Below, piece after piece: positions 1 through 5,405 of a stretch of 9,335 nt of DNA. The DNA is from Treponema sp. (GTDB taxonomy: Bacteria; Spirochaetota; Spirochaetia; Treponematales; Breznakiellaceae): contig JAISEB010000202.1 in the NCBI GenBank assembly GCA_031264395.1, positions 1-9,335 on the forward strand. Direction: 5' to 3'. Within the stretch, counting starts at the first letter, position 1. Each line of letters starts with the position of its first letter. The notes under the pieces were generated by a model. That model was not told where the DNA came from. It did not search any database and worked only from the letters and a program-made list of their open reading frames with translations. A program made the translations under genes and the position numbers.

Positions 1-674
1 TCCTGCATGCGGCCGGCGTTTTCCATAAGAATGAATTTCACCCTCCCCGAAGGGGCAAGACGGCTCCACCAGGCGGCGCGGCGTACATGGGCAATGGGAA
101 CGGTTTCCCCCATGCCGCCTTCTTCAAGTTTAAGGGTGTCCTTTATGAGGGAAGAACAGAGCTTTTCAAGGCCGGCTTTCTCCCCGTCTTCTTCCCGGGG
201 CCGGGCAAGCTCGTCAAGGGCTTCCTCAATAGATTGAATGAGGACGGCCAGCTTCCCGAATCCCGGATCATCTTCCCAGAGCGCCGGGGAAAAACGGCCC
301 AGGAGTTTACGGATGGAACGGATAAAAAAAACCCGGGCTGAAGAGCTTTCGCTTTCACGCAGTAAACCCGCCCCGGCGGCGGCAATCTCGGCGGAAAAAC
401 GCCGGGGTCCAAGGAGAAGCAGATCCTGGTGTACAAGATACCGGTGCCTGGCACAGGACGGGCATACGCAGTTCCACGCGCCGCGGACGGAAAGCCCCGC
501 GATTTGGTCTCCTGTTTCCGCCTCGCAGGAAAGCACGCGGGCCAATTCCAGCGCGGCGGTTCCCTTGCCCGACGCGGGGGGCCCTGAAAACAGCATGGCG
601 GGGGCAAGACGCCCCCCCTTGACATCTTCCTCAAGACGCCCCGACGCCTCCTGCCCCAGAACATTTTCAAACAT
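1..674 (-). CDS. holB: DNA polymerase III delta' subunit, N-terminal part (3' end beyond window)
   Basis: The reading frame is open from the ATG at 674-672 to the window edge (224 codons), so the C-terminus is missing. The delta' subunit is part of the clamp loader that places the beta sliding clamp on primed DNA. The N-terminus (MFENVLGQEASGRLEEDV) is typical of the clamp-loader AAA+ family. A Walker A motif GPPASGKGT lies at residues 31-39. Cysteines at 50, 69, 71 and 74 (the last three in NCVCPSC) match the zinc module of delta'/DnaX proteins. A degenerate Walker B-like KFILMENAGRMQ (residues 213-224) sits at the edge, in keeping with the non-hydrolysing delta' rather than DnaX. The spacing between zinc module and Walker B is about 140 residues, far longer than I recall for E. 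coli delta' (roughly 60), so there is an insert. The start overlaps the end of the CvpA-family gene by 8 bases and has no clear Shine-Dalgarno, suggesting translational coupling. The alternative is another delta'/DnaX-like ATPase, which is less likely. Confidence 0.82.
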   Translation of the reverse strand, partial: MFENVLGQEASGRLEEDVKGGRLAPAMLFSGPPASGKGTAALELARVLSCEAETGDQIAGLSVRGAWNCVCPSCARHRYLVHQDLLLLGPRRFSAEIAAAGAGLLRESESSSARVFFIRSIRKLLGRFSPALWEDDPGFGKLAVLIQSIEEALDELARPREEDGEKAGLEKLCSSLIKDTLKLEEGGMGETVPIAHVRRAAWWSRLAPSGRVKFILMENAGRMQ

Positions 675-1191
675 GACGGTAAAGGGCTTTCAGGAAGACG
701 GCGGGGGGCGGCCCGGGAAGATTCCACGAGCCGTTTAAAATAAGGGGAAGAAACACGCGGGCAAAAATGCTTTTTTCCAGAACGGGCTGGGCGTTAAAAA
801 CAGGCTGTATGTAAAGGACAAGGAGGACAAGGCCCACAACGGCTATTCCTTCGGCAATGCCGAAGAAGATCCCCAGAAACCGGTCCACGCCGCCGAGCCG
901 TATGCCGCTGATAATGTCCTGCAGCAGGCGTTCGACAATTTTTACCGCGATAAACACGGCAAGGAAGATGGCGATAAAGGCGAGGATCTCCGGAATGACG
1001 CCGACTCCCGGCATGAAACGGTCCCGGATAAAAACCGCGCCGTTTTTGTGGAAGAAAAGGGCCGAAAGAAGCCCCAGCGCCAGCGCCGTCATGGACAAAA
1101 GCTCACAGATAAATCCCCTGAGGTAACAACGCACCGTGAAGATGACGATGAGAACCGCGAAGATAATGTCGATAACCGGTATTTCGTTCAT
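667..1191 (-). CDS. CvpA family inner-membrane protein
   Basis: This is a 174-residue hydrophobic protein with four predicted membrane segments at about residues 6-22, 29-47, 66-86 and 107-128. The C-terminal half carries a glycine-rich signature, GGVDRFLGIFFGIAEGI (residues 100-116), typical of the CvpA (colicin V production) family, and the length matches the family. CvpA homologues are inner-membrane proteins linked in enterobacteria to colicin V production and envelope stress tolerance; the molecular activity is not firmly known. The ATG at 1191-1189 shares an ATGA overlap with the murG stop codon and is preceded by AAGGA (complement of 1198-1202), six bases upstream, so the start is well supported. 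The stop overlaps the holB start. Its place between murG and a replication gene indicates one co-transcribed housekeeping unit. Confidence 0.85.
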   Translation of the reverse strand: MNEIPVIDIIFAVLIVIFTVRCYLRGFICELLSMTALALGLLSALFFHKNGAVFIRDRFMPGVGVIPEILAFIAIFLAVFIAVKIVERLLQDIISGIRLGGVDRFLGIFFGIAEGIAVVGLVLLVLYIQPVFNAQPVLEKSIFARVFLPLILNGSWNLPGPPPAVFLKALYRHV

Positions 1192-2348
1192 GGCTGTCCT
1201 TCCGCCGGGAAACCGGCAAACTCCGCCAGTATACAGGCGATGCGGGCGGCCCCGTCCGGCCTTCCCGTTTTCGCGGACGCTTCGGCCATGGCGCCCCGCT
1301 TCCCTTCATCCGCCGCAAGACGGGCGACGGTTTCGGCAAGCCTTTGGGGAACCGCGTCCGCGCCCGCGAGCACGGCGGCGGCCCCGGCCTTTTCAAAGAA
1401 ACGGGCGTTTTCCACCTGATCCCCCCGCGTACCCCTGCCGGAAAGGGGAACAAGGACCATGGGCTTGCCGGCGGCCGCGCTTTCCCAGACCGTTCCCGCG
1501 CCGCTCCTGCTTAACACCAGTTCCGCGGCGGCAAGAACATGGGGCATCTCGTCCCTGAAATAAGGATAGACGCGGTACCTTTCCCCCGGCTCAAGATCCC
1601 CTTCGTTTCCCTTTCCCGTCTGATGCACCACCACGTAGGATTCCGTCAAACGGGGAAGGGAAAGCCGCACCAGTTCGTTGAGTTCCCGCGCGCCCTGGCT
1701 TCCCCCCAGAACAAGGAGAATACGCTCCCCCTTTGCAAGGCCCAGAAAGGCCCGGCCGCGGGAAGGATCGGCGTTGCGGAATTCGGGCCGCACCGGATTG
1801 CCGGATACGGTCACAAGATCCAGCGCCGAAAAAGCGCGCCCCGCGCCCTTAAGGGCGTTTACAATGCCGGAAAGAACCTTCGCCGTATCGTCATACGCGG
1901 CAAAAACACGCCCGCCGGTCTTCGCGGCAAAGCGGACGTTGATCCGCGTGGCAAGGCCGGGACTGTAATCCGATTCGTGGGTAAACACGGGTATATTAAG
2001 GGAAGCGGCCGCCGCGCAGGGTGGAACACTGACAAAGCCCCCCTTGGAAAAAAGAAGGACCGGCCGCTCCCTTTTCAGAATCGCGGAAGACGCGAAATAC
2101 CCGGCCAGCACCCGGAACATGTCGGGAATGGTTTTAAGGCTGAAATACCGCCTGAGCCGCCCGGCAGGAACGCCGAAGAATTCCAGCCCGCCCCCCCCGG
2201 CAAGGTCCCTGTCCATTCCGGTTTTTGAGCCTATCCAGAAAATACGGCAGCTTCCGGGCGGCAGCCGCTTCTTGAGGTACGCGATAACCGCCAGACCGGG
2301 GTAAATATGCCCCCCCGTACCGCCGCCGGTAAAGGCGATGTTCACCAT
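1188..2348 (-). CDS. murG: UDP-GlcNAc : undecaprenyl-PP-MurNAc-pentapeptide GlcNAc transferase, MurG
   Basis: MurG adds GlcNAc to lipid I to make lipid II on the cytoplasmic face of the inner membrane, the last intracellular step of peptidoglycan synthesis. From the ATG at 2348 the protein has 386 residues. Motifs in order are GGTGGHIYPG (9-18, G-loop 1), FSKGGFVSVPP (100-110), HESDYSPG (124-131), VSGNPVR (181-187), LGGSQGA (214-220, G-loop 2 of the GT-B fold), RSGAGTVWES (281-290) and a QVENA acceptor/UDP-binding motif (311-315). HESD rather than the HEQN of E. coli places it in the variant MurG class also found in some Firmicutes. Start choice: ATG 2348 gives the family-typical N-terminus but has no Shine-Dalgarno. 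The frame is open back to a TTG at 2423 (preceded by AAGGAA), and a GTG at 2387 is preceded by GGGAG at an 8-base spacing, so an extension of 13-25 residues is possible. It overlaps the next gene by ATGA. Confidence 0.93.
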   Translation of the reverse strand: MVNIAFTGGGTGGHIYPGLAVIAYLKKRLPPGSCRIFWIGSKTGMDRDLAGGGGLEFFGVPAGRLRRYFSLKTIPDMFRVLAGYFASSAILKRERPVLLFSKGGFVSVPPCAAAASLNIPVFTHESDYSPGLATRINVRFAAKTGGRVFAAYDDTAKVLSGIVNALKGAGRAFSALDLVTVSGNPVRPEFRNADPSRGRAFLGLAKGERILLVLGGSQGARELNELVRLSLPRLTESYVVVHQTGKGNEGDLEPGERYRVYPYFRDEMPHVLAAAELVLSRSGAGTVWESAAAGKPMVLVPLSGRGTRGDQVENARFFEKAGAAAVLAGADAVPQRLAETVARLAADEGKRGAMAEASAKTGRPDGAARIACILAEFAGFPAEGQP

Positions 2349-2376
2349 GAAGAATACGGTATACGATAAACGGCGT

Positions 2377-2391
2377 TTGGGCAACACAAGC
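2377..2391. repeat. 15-bp direct repeat, copy 1
   Basis: The sequence TTGGGCAACACAAGC occurs here and again, identically and in the same orientation, at 2628-2642. Read on the minus strand this copy contains the candidate GTG start codon of an extended murG (2387-2385) just after a GGGAG motif. Confidence 0.7.
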
Positions 2392-2542
2392 AGGGCTCCC
2401 GCGTTTACTTTTTTCAACCTCAAAATTTCCTTAAAAACAGCATGTATTGAAGAAAATATTCACCGCAAGGTCGAAGAAGTCGAAAAAGGAAGAGAAAAAG
2501 GGGATTTGAGAGCGAAAACTTATTTGACTTTTTCTCATTTAA

Positions 2543-2573
2543 TTGACCGCGCGGCGGTTTTCTTCGCGGTTAA
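2543..2573. repeat. Inverted repeat (9-bp arms, 13-bp loop)
   Basis: TTGACCGCG at 2543-2551 is complementary to CGCGGTTAA at 2565-2573 with one G-T wobble. It lies in the divergent region, and neither strand shows a following T-run convincing enough to call a terminator. Its role is unknown; it could be an operator or an RNA hairpin. Confidence 0.4.
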
Positions 2574-2627
2574 AAATTCTTCCAAAACATGGTGGTTTCC
2601 TGGAACATGAAAGTAAATACAGTCGCC

Positions 2628-2642
2628 TTGGGCAACACAAGC
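2628..2642. repeat. 15-bp direct repeat, copy 2
   Basis: This is an identical second copy of TTGGGCAACACAAGC, 251 bp from copy 1. The flanks extend it weakly into an imperfect inverted repeat (CGCCTTG ... CAAGCG). No gene overlaps this copy. Confidence 0.7.
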
Positions 2643-2737
2643 GAAGCCGTTTTTTGACCGTATTCTTGCGCAAGGGCCCGCGGCTTCTTACGGCCGGATT
2701 TTACATGACTTGTCAACTGAAAACGTCAAAATATCAC

Positions 2738-2768
2738 TTGCTTTATTTTAATAATGTGATAGTATAGT
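2738..2768 (+). promoter_or_regulatory. Possible sigma-70-type promoter for the sugar operon
   Basis: TTGCTT (2738-2743) could serve as a -35 box and TATAGT (2763-2768, five of six bases matching TATAAT) as a -10 box. The spacer is 19 bases, longer than ideal; TAGTAT at 2760-2765 gives a 16-base spacer with a poorer hexamer. The stretch is the most AT-rich block upstream of the binding-protein gene and is followed at once by palindromic operator-like sequence. It would give a leader of about 270 bases. A TATAGT also occurs at 2977-2982 but without a well-spaced -35. Confidence 0.35.
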
Positions 2769-2787
2769 GGTTTATGAGGGCCGCATA

Positions 2788-2825
2788 TCATAATGTAATT
2801 ACATTCTTAAGTATTTACATTATGA
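2788..2825. promoter_or_regulatory. Operator-like palindrome cluster (ATGTAA/TTACAT)
   Basis: AATGTAATTACATT (2792-2805) is a perfect 14-bp palindrome. In addition TCATAATGTAA (2788-2798) and TTACATTATGA (2815-2825) form an exact 11-bp inverted repeat with a 16-base spacer, so the left half-site is shared by two possible dyads. The TGTAATTACA core fits the GT...AC pattern common to GntR-type operators; the regulator family is inference. The cluster lies about 20-60 bases downstream of the proposed -10 box, a position suited to repression. Further TTTTACATGA copies flank it at 2699-2708 and 2986-2995. Confidence 0.5.
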
Positions 2826-2920
2826 GTGCTCAGGTTCCCGGAGAAGGCGGCCCCCGGATGTGCCGTCAATCCCGAAACCGGCCGGATTATGGGATCGGTT
2901 GTACTCATGACGGAACCTGA
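2820..2920 (+). promoter_or_regulatory. Leader region with two crossing complementarities (possible pseudoknot or switch)
   Basis: In the proposed transcript TTATGAGTGC (2820-2829) can pair with GTACTCATGA (2901-2910) with two wobbles. The next nine bases, TCAGGTTCC (2830-2838), pair perfectly with GGAACCTGA (2912-2920). The order is a, b, a', b', so the helices cross, as in an H-type pseudoknot, or exclude each other as alternative folds. The zero-base gap between a and b makes full simultaneous formation sterically doubtful. The GC-rich interior has a smaller ATCCC/GGGAT pairing (2869-2873 with 2891-2895). It matches no riboswitch class I recognise. Confidence 0.35.
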
Positions 2921-2930
2921 TATCCAAGAC

Positions 2931-2962
2931 TCCCCGTACGCGAAGAATTTGTGCGGCGGGGA
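2931..2962 (+). promoter_or_regulatory. Stable leader hairpin
   Basis: TCCCCG (2931-2936) pairs with CGGGGA (2957-2962), continued inward by a G-T pair and, after a one-base bulge at 2938, by CGC (2939-2941) with GCG (2953-2955) and a further wobble. The loop has about nine bases. No T-run follows, so it is not an intrinsic terminator. It sits about 80 bases before the binding-protein start codon. Confidence 0.45.
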
Positions 2963-3044
2963 AGCTCGTTCACCTGTATAGTATTTTTTACATGAGGTAA
3001 AAAATCTATAAATATTTTTTGAGAATACAAGGAGAACTACGGAC

Positions 3045-4367
3045 ATGAAAAAATCAATGTTGTTTGTTTTTGCGGCCCTCTTGGCGCTTTCCATGACGGC
3101 ATGCGGTAAAGGAAAGGATGCCGCCGCGGCACAAGACGGGAAAAGAACAATTCGTTTTCTTTGTTCCAGTACCGAATCGGAAACATGGGTTGGCGGACTC
3201 AAGGAAATGGCCGCCAATTTTGCCGAATCCCATCCGGGATTTGCACTGGAAATAGAAATCGCCAACGATCAGGCGGCCAGAAGCCAGAAAATCAAGATCC
3301 TGTCGGCCAGCGATGAATATTACGACTGGTTTAGCACCGACAGGGACCCTTTCATGCAGGGACTGGCGCAAAAAGGAGATGTTGTAAATGTGAAGCAGCT
3401 GTTGACGGAATTGGGCAAGGCTGACGCGCTCTATGACATTGCCTACAAGTTTAACGCCTTTGACGACGGTTCTCTTTATTTCTTCTCCTTTGTCTCCGTC
3501 ATGGAATATTTCTGGTTTCACCCTTCCCAGTTTGAAAAGGCCGGAATCAGGAAATCGGACATCGTAACATTCGACGATCTTACCGCCGCCCTTGTAAAAC
3601 TGAAGAATGCCGGTTTACAGCCCCTTGCTTTTTGCAACGCCGAATGGTACGTCCAGCGTTACGACGCTTTTATTCCCTTTCGCCTGTCGGGGAATAACTT
3701 CATAGATCAGCTCAAGTACAACAAGATCAATATGAACAGCGAGACAGGCCTGGCGGCGGCCGGCTGGCTTAAAGAAATAAGTCCCTACCTGTCGGAAGGC
3801 TGGGCGGCGGATGACCACAATGCCATGCTGGAATCATTTCTGGCCGGTAACAGCGCAATTTGCTATTACGGCACTTGGGACCCAACCAATTTTATTACTC
3901 GCGAAGGTTCCCTGAAAAACGATATCGACTATTTCATGCTTCCCGTGCTTGGCGGAGCCAGGGACAAAAACCTTCCCACCGACGCGTGGTGCAATTCCGG
4001 GACGGGGGTCGCCTTTGCCACAAAACATATGGACGACATCAACAAGGCTTTCATACAATTCATCATTGAAGAGATGCCCCAGAACGCGGTGAAATATCTC
4101 TATCTGCCTTCGGTCAAGCCGACGGATGCCCAGGTTGCCAGTTTCCCCAAAGGTTTCCAGACTATTCTATCCGATATTCTCGCGGTTGATGATTTCGGAA
4201 CCTGCTGGGATATCAACGTTGATCCCGCTACCTATGAAGCCCTTGGCAAGGGTACGGTAAACCTTATGCTGGGAGAAATTACTCCGGTCCAATTCTGCAA
4301 CAATGTCGATACGGCGATTGATAATAATGCTGAAAAATATTGGGCCGCCGCGGGGAGCGGTTCCTGA
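3045..4367 (+). CDS. ABC transporter sugar-binding lipoprotein (family 1 solute-binding protein)
   Basis: This 440-residue protein captures a sugar or oligosaccharide outside the inner membrane and delivers it to the permeases that follow. Residues 1-20 form a lipoprotein signal: KK, a hydrophobic stretch (LFVFAALLALSM), then TAC with the lipid-modified Cys at 20. The lipobox has Met at -3, a relaxed form common in spirochaetes. The mature part looks like the SBP_bac_1 family: an opening beta strand (TIRFLC, 35-40), an amphipathic helix ending in FAESHPGF (59-66), the FLAGNSAICYYGTW segment (265-278) matching the family's 'GkaAM..GtW' motif, and a C-terminal VQFCNNVDTAIDNNAEKYW helix (415-433). 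Aromatic residues are abundant, as expected for sugar stacking. AAGGAG at 3029-3034 precedes the ATG by 10 bases. The substrate is inferred from the GH51 and isomerase genes to be an arabinose-containing glycan. It is first in the operon, downstream of the long leader. Confidence 0.92.
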   Translation: MKKSMLFVFAALLALSMTACGKGKDAAAAQDGKRTIRFLCSSTESETWVGGLKEMAANFAESHPGFALEIEIANDQAARSQKIKILSASDEYYDWFSTDRDPFMQGLAQKGDVVNVKQLLTELGKADALYDIAYKFNAFDDGSLYFFSFVSVMEYFWFHPSQFEKAGIRKSDIVTFDDLTAALVKLKNAGLQPLAFCNAEWYVQRYDAFIPFRLSGNNFIDQLKYNKINMNSETGLAAAGWLKEISPYLSEGWAADDHNAMLESFLAGNSAICYYGTWDPTNFITREGSLKNDIDYFMLPVLGGARDKNLPTDAWCNSGTGVAFATKHMDDINKAFIQFIIEEMPQNAVKYLYLPSVKPTDAQVASFPKGFQTILSDILAVDDFGTCWDINVDPATYEALGKGTVNLMLGEITPVQFCNNVDTAIDNNAEKYWAAAGSGS

Positions 4368-4372
4368 TCCCT

Positions 4373-4391
4373 ATCAAGATGTTTTCTTGAT
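4373..4391 (+). promoter_or_regulatory. Small stem-loop after the binding-protein gene
   Basis: ATCAAGA (4373-4379) pairs with TCTTGAT (4385-4391) around a five-base loop. The right arm can alternatively pair with a second downstream TCAAGA (TCTTGA-T-TCAAGA, 4385-4397), and TCAAGATG occurs twice (4374-4381 and 4392-4399), so the two folds compete. Confidence 0.4.
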
Positions 4392-4402
4392 TCAAGATGA
4401 AC

Positions 4403-4441
4403 CGGGAACCCGGACGCCGGCAGGAGAAATCCGGGTTCCTG
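4403..4441 (+). promoter_or_regulatory. Intergenic stem-loop between binding protein and permeases
   Basis: GGAACCCGGA (4405-4414) is perfectly complementary to TCCGGGTTCC (4430-4439). A G-T and a C-G pair extend the stem to 12 bp, with a 15-base loop. There is no following T-run, so it is not a full terminator. Similar stem-loops between malE-type and malF-type genes protect the upstream message from 3' exonucleases and keep binding protein in excess over permeases; that role here is inference. Confidence 0.6.
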
Positions 4442-4487
4442 AAACGGGAAGCAGACTGTTTTACCCGGTAACGAGGGAGTACTTGTA

Positions 4488-5372
4488 ATGTTAAAGCTGT
4501 ATCCGAAGAGCAGTCCCTGGAAGTTTTTGGCACTGCCTCTTCTTGTGTATACCCTGGTTGTTTTGCTTCCCGTAGTCATGACATTCATGTACAGTCTCAC
4601 CGATTGGAACATCACCAGTAAAAGAGATTTTACCGGTTTCGCCAACTATGCCCGGATGTTCAGGGACGAATACTTCATGGTTGCCCTGAAAAACAATGTG
4701 GTGTATCTTGCCATCGATCTGTCATGTGAAATTATAATCGGTCTGCTGCTGGCCATTTTTCTGAATGAAATCAGCCGGAAATTCAGCACCGTTATAAAGA
4801 TGATTTATTTTATCCCCTGTGTCATTTCATCCATCGCCATTGCAGAGACGGTAAAAAGGATGGTAACGATGGTTCCAAAGGGGGTTATCAATGCCCTTCT
4901 GGAAAGTATTGGCCTTGGAAAATTCCAGGGCGCCTTTGCGGCCATGCCAAGTACCGCCCTGCAGGTAGTTGCCCTGGCGGATGTATACAAATGGTCGGGT
5001 CTTTATATGGTCATTTATTATTCCGCCCTGATTTCTCTTTCCAGTGACCAGATCGAGGCGGCCATTATCGACGGCGCCAATCTGGTTCAGACCTACACCC
5101 GTATCAGGCTGCCAATGATAAGAAATATAATCGTCACTACGGCAATTCTGATAACAACCGGCACCCTGAAGGTTTTTGAGATGCCCTTTCTTTTAACAAA
5201 AGGCGGCCCCGGATATTCTAGCCAGGTTCTGTCTACCTATATGTACCTCAAGTCTTTCGACGGTCTTGAATTCGGATACGGAAGCGCGATCTCTGTCTTT
5301 CAGGCCATCTTGAGTTTTTTTGTGCTGATCATACTGCGATTTGTCATCTTCCGCAAAAGCAATCTGGAATGA
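4488..5372 (+). CDS. ABC sugar transporter permease, MalF/UgpA type (first permease)
   Basis: This is a 294-residue inner-membrane protein of the carbohydrate uptake (CUT1) branch of the binding-protein-dependent transport family. Membrane segments are seen at about residues 13-35, 72-93, 104-121, 156-182, 212-228 and 266-288. The EAA loop that docks on the ATPase reads EAAIIDGANLVQTYTRIRLPMI (start at residue 190, DGA 195-197, LP 208-209), very close to the family consensus. It is followed by the characteristic TKGGPG (237-242) and a tyrosine-rich YMYL segment near 251-254, typical of the first of two CUT1 permeases. GAGGGAG at 4473-4479 lies eight bases before the ATG. The gene follows a 120-base stem-loop gap and is 33 bases from the second permease's preferred start. 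It would form a heterodimer with that protein. Confidence 0.95.
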   Translation: MLKLYPKSSPWKFLALPLLVYTLVVLLPVVMTFMYSLTDWNITSKRDFTGFANYARMFRDEYFMVALKNNVVYLAIDLSCEIIIGLLLAIFLNEISRKFSTVIKMIYFIPCVISSIAIAETVKRMVTMVPKGVINALLESIGLGKFQGAFAAMPSTALQVVALADVYKWSGLYMVIYYSALISLSSDQIEAAIIDGANLVQTYTRIRLPMIRNIIVTTAILITTGTLKVFEMPFLLTKGGPGYSSQVLSTYMYLKSFDGLEFGYGSAISVFQAILSFFVLIILRFVIFRKSNLE

Positions 5373-5405
5373 CGGCGGTGTACCGGAACCACAATGGAGG
5401 CAACA

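Larger units (their letters stand above)
2349..3044. other. Gene-free divergent control region between murG and the sugar operon
   Basis: About 700 bp lie between the divergent murG and binding-protein genes. I see no convincing coding sequence: the open frames lack recognisable protein features and credible ribosome binding sites. Base composition falls from GC-rich murG to a purine-rich and AT-rich stretch (about 2404-2620), then becomes mixed. Identifiable pieces, listed separately, are a 15-bp direct repeat pair, an inverted repeat at 2543-2573, a possible promoter, an operator-like palindrome cluster and a structured leader. I could not pick a minus-strand promoter for murG with any confidence. 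Confidence 0.7.

Noticed and set aside
143..738. Long open frames on both strands at 143-727 (minus) and 238-738 (plus)
   Set aside because: They overlap the holB frame, which has a Walker A and zinc cysteines. Their translations are Arg/Pro/Ser-rich and without any family features, as expected of GC-rich alternative frames.
1136..2228. Plus-strand open frames antisense to murG (1136-1558 and 1539-2228)
   Set aside because: They are out-of-frame readings of a GC-rich, strongly conserved murG. The composition is low in complexity and there are no ribosome sites or motifs.
2338..2610. 90-codon plus-strand frame across the murG start
   Set aside because: Its start lies inside the murG 5' end with no Shine-Dalgarno, and the Lys/Glu-rich translation reflects the purine-rich stretch. 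I cannot support it as a gene.
2665..2674. 10-bp palindrome CTTGCGCAAG
   Set aside because: Palindromes of this length occur often by chance, and it has no supporting repeats or placement.
2718..2730. TGAAAACG half of a catabolite-response (cre-like) or LacI-type site
   Set aside because: Only the left half fits; the right half lacks the expected complementary TTTTCA, so a cre site is not supported.
2807..3265. 152-codon minus-strand frame entering the binding-protein gene
   Set aside because: It runs antisense through the lipoprotein signal sequence and the structured leader and has no recognisable features.
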